From a virus, in IMG/VR virus record IMGVR_UViG_3300046355_000289, positions 1-26,676 of that record: a DNA stretch of 26,676 bases, one strand, 5' to 3'. How positions within the stretch are numbered: the first letter of the stretch is position 1; each line of letters begins with the position of its first letter. The notes under the pieces were generated by a model. The model made no database searches, was not told the DNA's origin, and worked only from the letters and a program-made list of their open reading frames with translations. The position numbers and the translations under genes are program-made. Shown here piece after piece: positions 4,846 through 11,573 of this stretch.

Positions 4846-4919
4846 GCGGGATTAGTTTAATGGTAAAACGATAGCCTTCCAAGCTTTTGTTATCAGTTCG
4901 ATTCTGATATCCCGCTCCA
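4846..4919 (+). tRNA. tRNA-Gly (UCC)
   Basis: Acceptor GCGGGAT/ATCCCGC, T discriminator, encoded CCA 4917-4919. Anticodon loop CTTCCAA, anticodon TCC; the anticodon stem ATAGC/GCTTT has a T-T mismatch. T arm ATCAG-TTCGATT-CTGAT. Two bases from tRNA-Thr. Confidence 0.92.
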
Positions 4920-4920
4920 T

Positions 4921-4996
4921 TCCCTGATAGCTCAGTTGGTAGAGCGCCGGACTGTTAATCCGTAGGTCGCTGGTTCGAGCCCAGCTCGGGGAGCCA
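4921..4996 (+). tRNA. tRNA-Asn (GUU)
   Basis: Acceptor TCCCTGA/TCGGGGA, G discriminator, encoded CCA 4994-4996. D arm GCTCAGTTGGTAGAGC; anticodon loop CTGTTAA, anticodon GTT; T arm GCTGG-TTCGAGC-CCAGC. One base from tRNA-Gly. Its CCA is the beginning of the next 14-bp stem. Confidence 0.94.
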
Positions 4997-5177
4997 TAAT
5001 TGAGAATGTGAGCGAAAGAAGTAGGAATCCCAACTGTTAGGGAGATTAACCATCCTAGCAAGACCGCATCCATTATCCGGAGAAGGCCTAGTATCCCAAA
5101 ACTAGGATGAAAGCGTGATGTCTAGGAGATGGGCTTTTAAAACCATCTTAAACACACGACAGTATTCTCAATTATGG
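4994..5177 (+). ncRNA. Long-stem RNA segment between tRNA-Asn and tRNA-Met
   Basis: CCATAATTGAGAAT (4994-5007) is perfectly complementary to ATTCTCAATTATGG (5164-5177), 14 bp. The enclosed 156 nt hold hairpins AATCCC/GGGAGATT with a bulged G (5026-5031/5040-5047), CCTAGT/ACTAGG (5087-5092/5101-5106) and AGATGG/CCATCT (5127-5132/5143-5148). CATCCTAG (5051-5058) can alternatively pair with CTAGGATG (5102-5109). No protein frame of note. As with the first segment, the stem includes the upstream tRNA's CCA. A discrete stable RNA is inferred; identity unknown. Confidence 0.65.
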
Positions 5178-5184
5178 TTGTTAT

Positions 5185-5261
5185 GGGCCGGTAGCTCAGT
5201 TGGTCAGAGCAGTGGACTCATAATCCATTGGTCATAGGTTCAAGTCCTATCCGGCCCACCA
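5185..5261 (+). tRNA. tRNA with CAU anticodon (Met, or Ile2 if modified)
   Basis: Acceptor GGGCCGG/CCGGCCC, A discriminator, encoded CCA 5259-5261. D arm GCTCAGTTGGTCAGAGC; anticodon stem TGGA/TCCA around CTCATAA, anticodon CAT; T arm ATAGG-TTCAAGT-CCTAT. The G1-C72 pair argues against initiator tRNA. Elongator Met versus lysidine-modified Ile2 cannot be decided from the sequence alone. Confidence 0.93.
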
Positions 5262-5296
5262 AGTTTGCCACACAAGAACAAAAACTTGTGTATAAT
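5262..5296 (+). promoter_or_regulatory. TTGCCA-N20-TATAAT dyad element, copy 3
   Basis: After the tRNA-Met CCA: AGTTTGCCA, CACAAG (5271-5276) / CTTGTG (5285-5290), TATAAT 5291-5296. Differs from copy 2 by one base over the element. ATG 5306 follows 9 nt after the -10, so the glycosyltransferase mRNA would have at most a few leader bases. Confidence 0.75.
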
Positions 5297-5305
5297 ATAA
5301 TTACA

Positions 5306-6343
5306 ATGAATAAAATTAAAATTGCAATTCTTGTTCCTGCATATAAAGAAGAATTGGTAATTGATAAGACAATAACATCACTATTGACTGCTGGTTTTTT
5401 AAAGAATGATATCTATGTTGTTGATGATTGTTCTGAAGATGAAACTAGTAATATTGCTTTGAGTTATGGTGTTAATGTCTTAACTCTTACCAAAAATTCT
5501 GGCAAAGCTGGTGCAACAAGAGCTGGACTGAATCATTTTAATCTTACCGATAAGTACGATTGGATTACTCTAGTTGACGGTGATTCGATGTTATCGGAAG
5601 ATTTTATTCCAGTGTTAGAGAAGGCAATTGTTAAAGATTCTACACCAGGTCTTTATGTTGGTCAAGTAGTTAGCATTAAGAATGATTCATTGTTTTCAAC
5701 TTATAGAGCATACGAATATGCTTACGGACATGAGATTGTTAAAAAGGGACAAGACAACTTTGGTACTATATTTGTGAGTCCAGGTTGTTGTAGCATTTAT
5801 CGTACTGATGTATTGAAACAATTAGATGTATCAAGTGATACTCTAGCTGAAGATATGGACTTAACTATACAAACGCACAGATTAGGTTATAAGGTTCGAT
5901 ATATTCATGAACTACGAGCTTATACGCAGGATCCGAACAATTTTCGAGATTACTATAAACAGATTACTCGATGGTTTAGAGGACTTTGGCAAATCATTAA
6001 GAAGCATAAGATTTTAAGTCTAAAACGTTGGAATAGAGTTGATATTTACCTAAAGATTATTACACTTGATTCCATAGTTTTTAATAGATTTTTTATGATT
6101 GCTGTTATCTGGACATTTTTTGATATGAAAGTCTTATTGATAGGAATATTAATGGACTATCTTATACAGGCCGCACTTTCAGTCTATGCCGCATTTCTAG
6201 CACGCAACTGGAAAATTATTGTCTACAGTCCAGCATATTATTTTATCGGTTTATTAAATTCTGCGGCATATCTTAAAGCGTTCATTGAAGTATTTGTTCT
6301 TGGTAAGATTGTTTTGAGTTGGAACAAAGTAAAGAGGTATTAA
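5306..6343 (+). CDS. Membrane-bound family 2 glycosyltransferase (polysaccharide-synthase-like)
   Basis: 345 aa from ATG 5306; an upstream in-frame start at 5228 is rejected because it lies inside tRNA-Met. GT-A nucleotide-sugar domain: VPAYKEE at 10-16, VVDD at 38-41, VDGDS (90-94, DxD), AEDMDL (181-186, catalytic Asp) and QITRW (219-223, the QxxRW of processive synthases). The C-terminal ~90 residues form several membrane segments. This is the layout of hyaluronan/poly-GlcNAc/cellulose-synthase-type GT2 enzymes, though short. It might modify the host envelope during infection (inference). It has near-leaderless expression from the dyad promoter and is followed by a gene for a secreted protein. 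Confidence 0.88.
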   Translation: MNKIKIAILVPAYKEELVIDKTITSLLTAGFLKNDIYVVDDCSEDETSNIALSYGVNVLTLTKNSGKAGATRAGLNHFNLTDKYDWITLVDGDSMLSEDFIPVLEKAIVKDSTPGLYVGQVVSIKNDSLFSTYRAYEYAYGHEIVKKGQDNFGTIFVSPGCCSIYRTDVLKQLDVSSDTLAEDMDLTIQTHRLGYKVRYIHELRAYTQDPNNFRDYYKQITRWFRGLWQIIKKHKILSLKRWNRVDIYLKIITLDSIVFNRFFMIAVIWTFFDMKVLLIGILMDYLIQAALSVYAAFLARNWKIIVYSPAYYFIGLLNSAAYLKAFIEVFVLGKIVLSWNKVKRY

Positions 6344-6370
6344 ATCACTATATAAGTAGTAACACTTATT

Positions 6371-6378
6371 AATAAATA
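6371..6378 (+). promoter_or_regulatory. T4-type late promoter candidate
   Basis: AATAAATA matches TATAAATA at 7 of 8 positions, 18 nt before ATG 6396, with no -35 box. Suggests the secreted-protein cassette is expressed late. Confidence 0.45.
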
Positions 6379-6395
6379 TTAAAGATGGGAACATT

Positions 6396-6896
6396 ATGAA
6401 AAAAATCATTTTAACAGTTTTATTTACATTTACAACATTGGTCTCCGCTGAACCAGCAAGTACAACCCCTAAAAAGGAAGGACTAAGTGATTGGTTTAAC
6501 GTAACAACTGAAGGTCCTATTGCTTATCCAGGTTATATGTGGGCTAACGCTGTAAGTCCTAGTAATCTTCAACCAGGTGCTCCTAAAGGCAACATTGGAT
6601 ATTCAGCAAAAGTAGAACAAGGTATTGATTGGTTTGCTTTTGACCAAGATAAGAAGATTCGTCTAAACACATTCGTTAACGCAGTTTATGCCAGAGACAC
6701 CAGTGACTTTGCCTACACTTATGGTAACGTATTCACACCAGCCGTGGGTGTAAAAGTTCGTAATGTATATGAAAGTGGATTAATCGAAGTAGGTGTTCAA
6801 TATGCTAATCAAACCAACTTAAATGTCGCAGGCTCAAGTGGTGGCGGTGTTCAAGCGTTCATCAATGTGTGGACTGGTTGGGATTTAAAGAAATAA
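6396..6896 (+). CDS. Secreted protein, possible outer-membrane beta-barrel, 166 aa
   Basis: Clear Sec signal peptide: MKK, hydrophobic core, cleavage likely after VSA (residue 18-19). The mature part is rich in aromatic and alternating residues (IRLNTFVNAVYARDTSDFAY, GVKVRNVYESGLIEVGVQYA), suggesting beta strands, and ends in an aromatic-containing strand (FINVWTGWDLKK). I do not recognise a specific family. Placed after a membrane glycosyltransferase, it may act at the outer membrane or periplasm, for example in export or modification of a polysaccharide or in superinfection exclusion (inference). Confidence 0.85.
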   Translation: MKKIILTVLFTFTTLVSAEPASTTPKKEGLSDWFNVTTEGPIAYPGYMWANAVSPSNLQPGAPKGNIGYSAKVEQGIDWFAFDQDKKIRLNTFVNAVYARDTSDFAYTYGNVFTPAVGVKVRNVYESGLIEVGVQYANQTNLNVAGSSGGGVQAFINVWTGWDLKK

Positions 6897-6915
6897 TAAC
6901 TAGAGAGAAAATAAT

Positions 6916-7095
6916 ATGTCAGGTCCAGTCGCAAGTAATTCATTACTATTTAATTTAGGAATGAGATATCCAGCAGTAACCGCTGCCGTAGCTGCAGTTG
7001 CAACCGTAGCAACACTCAATGCACCATTAGAAGTGGCAGAAAATACTGCAGTACCAGTAGAACCTCCAGTATTACTTAAAACTATTGCAGGATAA
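6916..7095 (+). CDS. Small hydrophobic Ala/Val-rich protein, 59 aa
   Basis: ATG 6916 with AGAGAGAAA upstream, TAA 7093-7095; too short for many ORF callers. The middle (YPAVTAAVAAVATVATL) is a single hydrophobic segment; the C-terminus is Pro-rich (AVPVEPPVLL). Could be a membrane anchor or linker peptide. The next gene starts 2 nt later, so they are co-translated. Confidence 0.7.
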   Translation: MSGPVASNSLLFNLGMRYPAVTAAVAAVATVATLNAPLEVAENTAVPVEPPVLLKTIAG

Positions 7096-7097
7096 TT

Positions 7098-7451
7098 ATG
7101 TTATCTGAAGTTATTGTGAATGTTAGTACAGCGATGATTTGTTTTACCGGACAATGTTATCCTGTACTTGTTGGAGATAAAACTCCATTAGGTGAATATC
7201 AGTTAACACAATATCGTACTCCAATACCAGCTTATGGTGGTACTGTTTTAGCATTTAAGGAAACAGATAATGTGGTGTTTGCTATACACCAAACCATCAA
7301 TGTTAAGGGACAGAATCGAGCAGTTAGAATTAAGTCTCCGGATGTAAAACAGAGAGTTGGTATTACTAATGGTTGTGTTAATGTTGAACCTCAGGTTTAT
7401 AAAAAATTATTAGACTGTTGTTCTAAAGGTAAAGTCAAACTTATCAAGTAA
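7098..7451 (+). CDS. L,D-transpeptidase (YkuD-like) fold protein, 117 aa
   Basis: Contains the family hallmarks in order: DKTPLGEYQL (27-36), FAIHQ with His64, and TNGCVNV with Cys93 as nucleophile. Canonical enzymes have [S/T]HGC[VI]N; here the His before Gly is Asn, so catalysis could be altered. At 117 aa it is essentially a bare catalytic domain with no signal peptide or binding domain. L,D-transpeptidases form 3-3 crosslinks or attach lipoproteins to peptidoglycan in the periplasm. In a phage it could modify the wall or be a diverged hydrolase-like protein. Export route is unclear. Confidence 0.78.
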   Translation: MLSEVIVNVSTAMICFTGQCYPVLVGDKTPLGEYQLTQYRTPIPAYGGTVLAFKETDNVVFAIHQTINVKGQNRAVRIKSPDVKQRVGITNGCVNVEPQVYKKLLDCCSKGKVKLIK

Positions 7452-7470
7452 TAGTATACCAATTTATATT

Positions 7471-7863
7471 ATGAAAAAATTATTGAGCATTTTCTTAATC
7501 CTGTGTATGCCGGTGTACGCACAGACATCCGGCATAGTTGTACATAATATTATGAGAACACAAGTAGCACCAAGTGCTACGGTTCTTTTCAATCTTCAAG
7601 GTAAGTCTACAATGACCGAAGATGATTGGATTATATTGAATAGAAGCGTAGCATCATTACACGATGCAGCTCACAATCTAAAAAAACTCAACACTGTTAT
7701 AGAATGGCATCAGTATGTTGACACTATCGATAAGTTATCCGAACTATCAATAGTACAAGCCAAAGAAAGAAATGCTCGAGGCTTGAAAAATACTGGAAAT
7801 TCATTGTATAATGTTTGTATGAGTTGCCACAATCAATTTTTTCCTAAAGGTAAAAATCTCTAA
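7471..7863 (+). CDS. Secreted monohaem c-type cytochrome (class II, cytochrome c'-like), 130 aa
   Basis: Signal peptide MKKLLSIFLILCMPVYA with cleavage after AYA-type site (about residue 17). The mature protein is helical and ends with VCMSCHNQFFP: a CxxCH haem-attachment motif at Cys116-Cys119-His120, close to the C-terminus as in class II four-helix cytochromes. The internal pattern TEDDWIILNRSVASLHDAAHNL matches bacterial periplasmic cytochromes of this type. It would need the host Ccm system for haem attachment. Such a gene is unexpected in a phage; it is probably an auxiliary gene affecting periplasmic electron transfer or gas binding (inference). AT content and context match neighbouring phage genes. 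Confidence 0.85.
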   Translation: MKKLLSIFLILCMPVYAQTSGIVVHNIMRTQVAPSATVLFNLQGKSTMTEDDWIILNRSVASLHDAAHNLKKLNTVIEWHQYVDTIDKLSELSIVQAKERNARGLKNTGNSLYNVCMSCHNQFFPKGKNL

Positions 7864-7909
7864 TACAGCGGTAGTCACTAAGTTATTGATTCCATTGACA
7901 TTTTTTTTG

Positions 7910-7938
7910 TTGCCAAAGCGATAAAAATCGTGTATAAT
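7910..7938 (+). promoter_or_regulatory. TTGCCA-N17-TATAAT promoter with CGAT/ATCG dyad
   Basis: TTGCCA 7910-7915, 17-bp spacer, TATAAT 7933-7938. The spacer contains CGATAAAAATCG (7919-7930), a dyad with A-rich loop resembling the tRNA-locus elements. Upstream lies an 8-T run (7901-7908) with only weak hairpin potential. Confidence 0.82.
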
Positions 7939-7959
7939 GGATTTTTAGTGGGAGATTAT

Positions 7960-8151
7960 ATGAAAATGATGTTAACGGGTGCAGAAATTGTGAAAAATAA
8001 CGAAAAATACTCAATTTTTTATAAAAATCAGTTAATAATCAATAACTTAGAGAAGGAAGTAGCTGTCGGAATCGCACTTTCCTCTGAAAAATTAGAAATG
8101 TTGCGTGGAAACAACAAAAATGACAATATTTTCTACCTGAAGGTTGCCTAA
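7960..8151 (+). CDS. Hypothetical protein, 63 aa
   Basis: ATG 7960 is chosen over an in-frame ATG at 7930 that overlaps the -10 box; GGGAG (7950-7954) fits 7960. Begins MKMMLTGAEIVKNNEKYSIFYKN and is basic with beta-strand character. Unknown family. Its 3' end contains the next gene's -35 box. Confidence 0.8.
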   Translation: MKMMLTGAEIVKNNEKYSIFYKNQLIINNLEKEVAVGIALSSEKLEMLRGNNKNDNIFYLKVA

Positions 8152-8172
8152 AATCGTATTTTTTGATATAAT
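8144..8172 (+). promoter_or_regulatory. TTGCCT-N17-TATAAT promoter
   Basis: TTGCCT 8144-8149 (inside the end of the preceding gene), 17-bp spacer, TATAAT 8167-8172, serving the gene at 8200. Confidence 0.78.
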
Positions 8173-8199
8173 TAATAATAAATTGAATAGGAGTTAATT

Positions 8200-8607
8200 A
8201 TGGCGTATATGAATCAGCAGAAAAAAGCAGTTATCAAAGCAAACTTAGATAAAGCTCTCAAAAATACTGGTGTGAAATTCAGTTTATCAGTCCGAAATCA
8301 CATGGCTATCTCCCTAAATGTTAAATCGGCGCCAGTTGATTTTATTAAAAATTTTAATGAAACGGTTGCTCAGCAACCTGGTGGTTTTCGTACTGGTTCG
8401 CCTGCCGAAAAATGCCTTCAAATTAATCAATATTGGTATAAAGAACATTTTTCAGGTAAGGCTTTAGAATTATTGGATAAAATTGTGCCTGCTATGTATT
8501 CAGCTGATTATTATGATAATAGTGATGCTATGACCGATTATTTTGATACCGCTTATTATGTGAATATCAGTATCGGTAAATATGATAAACCTTTTGAGGT
8601 TAAATGA
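8200..8607 (+). CDS. LPD29-domain protein, 135 aa
   Basis: AGGAG (8189-8193) six bases before ATG. Pattern 'MAYMNQQKKAVIKANL', 'VKFSLSVRNHMAISLNV' and C-terminal 'AYYVNISIGKYDKPFEV' is that of the large polyvalent-protein-associated domain LPD29, found in phage and plasmid proteins, often as a stand-alone early protein. Biochemical role unknown; LPD domains are usually linked to DNA-entry or counter-defence proteins (family knowledge). Assignment from motif memory. Confidence 0.83.
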   Translation: MAYMNQQKKAVIKANLDKALKNTGVKFSLSVRNHMAISLNVKSAPVDFIKNFNETVAQQPGGFRTGSPAEKCLQINQYWYKEHFSGKALELLDKIVPAMYSADYYDNSDAMTDYFDTAYYVNISIGKYDKPFEVK

Positions 8608-8780
8608 TGGACGAGAAAAATAAGAATTTTTTAGGACGAATAAAAATAACTAAAGAAGAAATTCCAGAATTTTTAAACCGTTTACTTGAGGTGCAGCTAG
8701 ATATGATAGAGCGAGCGGTCGAAAAATCAAATTTAAAAGATGCTATTGAATTGATTGATTATATTAAGGCGAAAAAGTGA
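8604..8780 (+). CDS. Helical hypothetical protein, 58 aa
   Basis: ATG 8604 overlaps the preceding TGA (a second ATG follows at 8607). Charged and helical (EEIPEFLNRLLEVQLDMIERAVEKS split). Its TGA overlaps the GTG start at 8777. No family recognised. Confidence 0.75.
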   Translation: MMDEKNKNFLGRIKITKEEIPEFLNRLLEVQLDMIERAVEKSNLKDAIELIDYIKAKK

Positions 8781-9076
8781 GTGGTATTTACATATTAAAA
8801 ACAAAAGACGGTTACCGTGTGAATTTTACCAAAGAATATGTTTACCTCTTTGGTTCATATAATGATGATACTATGAATTATAACATTGATGCTGAAATTC
8901 TCAAAAGAATTTTCGGTAATTGTGCTGTAATTCCTAATGAAATAATGGCAATTCAATCAGCCAAAGGTATAAGTAGGTTGCACAATGAAACGGAAGATGG
9001 CATTATGATTTTAGATTCTTATGCCGATTATACCTTTAAGGACTTATTAGATGGCAAGGCAAACAAAACAGAATGA
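8777..9076 (+). CDS. Hypothetical protein, 99 aa, GTG start
   Basis: GTGA coupling to the previous gene. The protein starts MSGIYILKTKDGYRVNFTKE, beta-rich, and ends with acidic and charged residues. Not recognised. Overlaps the following gene by 26 nt. Confidence 0.8.
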   Translation: MSGIYILKTKDGYRVNFTKEYVYLFGSYNDDTMNYNIDAEILKRIFGNCAVIPNEIMAIQSAKGISRLHNETEDGIMILDSYADYTFKDLLDGKANKTE

Positions 9077-10133
9077 GATTAAACAGAGAATTCTAGGAAC
9101 AACGGCAGAGCCGAAATATGAAAAACTAGAATCCCAGAGTGAGGTAGCGGCCGCATTGAATTGGTATCAGTCACATAAAGATACTAAGGATGCGGTTAAA
9201 TACATTTCCGATTATGCCAAGAAGAATAAGATTGAAGGTAGACTAGACACCACTAAAGTATTTTCAACAACAGGATTTTTATGTCGTATCGTATCCAACG
9301 GTACGATTGTATCGGATGCTTTCAGAGCAACACTAGAAAACAGTTTAAAATCTATTCTCACAATGGAACCTGCCAAAGAGGTCGTGGTTGAGAAAACAAC
9401 ACCAACAGTAACTATCCAAGATAGAATGAATGAGAAGGTCTCCGAAATCATTGGAGAGTTGGAGGGTGCGATTGATGAATTGGTTATCAGTAAGTTTAAA
9501 ACAACACCATCACCTTACGGCATTATGCACGATAAGGCAAAAGGTATGCACGCTACTCGTATCATCGATTGGGCTAAGATTCGTAGGCAAGAATTTGATG
9601 AGGTAATTAATACTGATGATGAACAATTAAAAGAAGGTTATTCCAATTTTACAAAAACAGAATTGAAGAAGTTGGTTGCCTATTGTGATTCTATTATTAC
9701 AGATGCGATGAAGATTACTGATGAAAGTAAAGCTGGTCGCAAACCTCGTAAGAAGAAATCCAAAACACCAGAGCAGTTGGTTGCAAAGGTTCAGTATTTG
9801 AAATCTAATGATGAATATAAACTAGAATCACAGGATCCAAAACAAATCATTGGTGCCACATCAATTTGGATATTCAATATAAAGACAAGAAAACTTGGTG
9901 TATATCATGCATTAGATAGTCAAGGCTTTGGTGTTAAAGGAACAAGTCTTACCAATTTTAGTGAAATGAAGTCAGTACAGAAAACACTAAGAAAACCAGA
10001 AACAATATTACCTGAAGTAGTTAAGGGTGCTAAAGTTTACCTGAGAAACTGTATAGAGTCGGTAAACAGTAAGGCTAGTGGATTGACAGGCAGGTTAAAT
10101 TCTGATACAATCCTTTTAAAGATTATAAAATAA
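9051..10133 (+). CDS. Conserved T4-like phage protein, 360 aa, unknown function
   Basis: Begins MARQTKQNEIKQRILGT; segment EVAAALNWYQSHKDTKDAVKYISDYAKKN (residues ~31-59) and a central basic stretch AGRKPRKKKSKTPEQ (about 229-243) are typical of a family present in most marine T4-like phages, usually left as hypothetical. A helical N-terminal half is joined by the basic linker to a mixed C-terminal part (SIWIFNIKTRKLGVYHALD). The linker suggests nucleic-acid contact. AAGGA lies upstream of ATG 9051. Confidence 0.85.
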   Translation: MARQTKQNEIKQRILGTTAEPKYEKLESQSEVAAALNWYQSHKDTKDAVKYISDYAKKNKIEGRLDTTKVFSTTGFLCRIVSNGTIVSDAFRATLENSLKSILTMEPAKEVVVEKTTPTVTIQDRMNEKVSEIIGELEGAIDELVISKFKTTPSPYGIMHDKAKGMHATRIIDWAKIRRQEFDEVINTDDEQLKEGYSNFTKTELKKLVAYCDSIITDAMKITDESKAGRKPRKKKSKTPEQLVAKVQYLKSNDEYKLESQDPKQIIGATSIWIFNIKTRKLGVYHALDSQGFGVKGTSLTNFSEMKSVQKTLRKPETILPEVVKGAKVYLRNCIESVNSKASGLTGRLNSDTILLKIIK

Positions 10134-10141
10134 GGTAATTT

Positions 10142-10303
10142 ATGAGTGATGAGAGAAGGCTCTATATGAGAGCTGTGTTGGCTGGTCAATTACCAGAAAA
10201 TTATATTACCGATAAAGAATTACATTTCATCTATGATAATATGTGGAAAGAAATGATTGGCTCACTATTGCCGCAACAATCGTGTAGTTTGAGTTATAAT
10301 TAG
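10142..10303 (+). CDS. Small hypothetical protein, 53 aa
   Basis: ATG 10142 with AAGG upstream to TAG 10301-10303. Sequence MSDERRLYMRAVLAGQLPEN followed by a helix (DKELHFIYDNMWKEMIG). Fits the 170-nt gap between the two longer genes exactly. No family recognised. Confidence 0.75.
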   Translation: MSDERRLYMRAVLAGQLPENYITDKELHFIYDNMWKEMIGSLLPQQSCSLSYN

Positions 10304-10309
10304 GACATT

Positions 10310-11152
10310 ATGATTATATTTGACTTTAACCAGATTGCTATTGCAAATCTGATGGAACAAATTGGCTCTTCTAAATCTGCCGTTGATGAATCATTGGTTC
10401 GTCACATGGTACTTAATACGATTCGAGCTAACATTAAGAAGTTTAGAGAATATGGTGAAGTTGTTATTGCTTGCGACAATAAGAGATATTGGCGCCGTGA
10501 TATCTTTCCGTATTACAAAGCACACCGTAAGAAAAACCGTGAAGATTCAGGTCATGATTGGAACTCAATATTTGAGTGCCTCAATAAAGTTCGTGATGAA
10601 TTGAAAACTAGTTCTCCTTACCGAGTTGTTGATGTTGACGGTGCTGAAGCTGATGATGTGATTGGTGTATTAACTAAGAAGTTTGCACCAACACAAAAGG
10701 TTATGATTTTATCCAGTGACAAAGACTTTGTTCAGTTACAGGTGAATTCTAATGTATCACAGTATTCTCCTACAATGAAGAAAGTCATTAAGACGGATAA
10801 TGCTGGCGCCCAATTAAAACAATTAATTTTAGAAGGTGATAAAGGTGATGGTATTCCTAATATTTTATCCAACGATTCTACTATCGTGGATGGTATTCGC
10901 CAGAAAGCGTTAACCAAAGTTCGTTTGGCTGAATTGATGAACACCAATCTGGCTAATGATGGTACTGATGAATTAAAACGCAATTGGTCTAGAAATAAAC
11001 AACTGATTGACCTTAATGAAATTCCTCAAAGTATTGTGGAAAGTATTATAAGTAGGTACGAAGAAATTAAACCCGCCACTCGGCAGCAGTTTATGAATTA
11101 TATGATTGCGAACCGTTTGAAAAACTTATTGGAAGTAATTGATGAATTTTAA
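10310..11152 (+). CDS. rnh: T4-type RNase H / 5'-3' flap exonuclease
   Basis: 280 aa (T4 RNase H is about 305). FEN-family metal ligands are visible in order: D5 (IFDFN), D56 (ACDNKRYWR), D110/E113/D115/D116 (VDGAEADDVIG), D137/D139 (SSDKDF) and D177/D180 (GDKGDGIPN, H3TH start). Removes RNA primers and adjacent DNA from Okazaki fragments, working with gp32 and DNA polymerase. In T4 it lies next to dsbA-33-59-32; here it is about 12 kb away and instead opens a group with DUF6433 and sugar genes. Confidence 0.95.
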   Translation: MIIFDFNQIAIANLMEQIGSSKSAVDESLVRHMVLNTIRANIKKFREYGEVVIACDNKRYWRRDIFPYYKAHRKKNREDSGHDWNSIFECLNKVRDELKTSSPYRVVDVDGAEADDVIGVLTKKFAPTQKVMILSSDKDFVQLQVNSNVSQYSPTMKKVIKTDNAGAQLKQLILEGDKGDGIPNILSNDSTIVDGIRQKALTKVRLAELMNTNLANDGTDELKRNWSRNKQLIDLNEIPQSIVESIISRYEEIKPATRQQFMNYMIANRLKNLLEVIDEF

Positions 11153-11573
11153 TCGTATGTATCCTGAAATTTTTGCTGAATTTCAAAAAGCTCCCACCCG
11201 CAAGGAAAAGATTGATGTTTTACGAAGGTATGACAATGGTCGATTGCGTGAATTTTTGTTTTTGATGTTTAGTCCTAATGTGGAATTTGATGTTGAAATT
11301 CCTAAGACTTACAAAGCAAATCCTGAACCTGAAGGTATGACAATGAGTACCTTACATATAGAAGTTACCCGTCTTTATCGTTTCGTTAAAGGTCATCCAA
11401 AGAAGGCTGCAGGATTGACTGGAGATAAACAAAAAAATTTACTAATCAATGTATTGGAATCTATTCATAAAGATGAAGCTGAGTTGTTAATTAAAGTAAT
11501 GAAGCGAGATGTGAAGATTCCATTCCTAACAGCACAAATAGTAAAAGAGGCTTTCCCCGGTATTAATTTATGA
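11142..11573 (+). CDS. DUF6433 family phage protein, 143 aa
   Basis: ATG 11142 overlaps the end of rnh by 11 nt. Motifs 'NGRLREFLFLMFSPNVEFDVEIP', 'EGMTMSTLHIEVTRLYRFVKGHP' and 'DEAELLIKVMKRDV...VKEAFPGINL' follow the DUF6433 pattern of T4-like phages. Helical; function unknown. ATGA-coupled to the nucleotidyltransferase fusion. Confidence 0.87.
   Translation: MNFNRMYPEIFAEFQKAPTRKEKIDVLRRYDNGRLREFLFLMFSPNVEFDVEIPKTYKANPEPEGMTMSTLHIEVTRLYRFVKGHPKKAAGLTGDKQKNLLINVLESIHKDEAELLIKVMKRDVKIPFLTAQIVKEAFPGINL

Noticed and set aside
4155-5073. Several open frames on the - strand across the tRNA genes
   Set aside because: They lie within and between tRNA genes. Their peptides echo tRNA sequence and have no ribosome binding sites.
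7901-7908. Eight-T run after the cytochrome gene as a terminator
   Set aside because: Only a 4-bp stem (GTCA/TGAC) can be drawn upstream with a large loop, so it is too weak to call. The TTGACA at 7895-7900 has no -10 at a suitable distance either.
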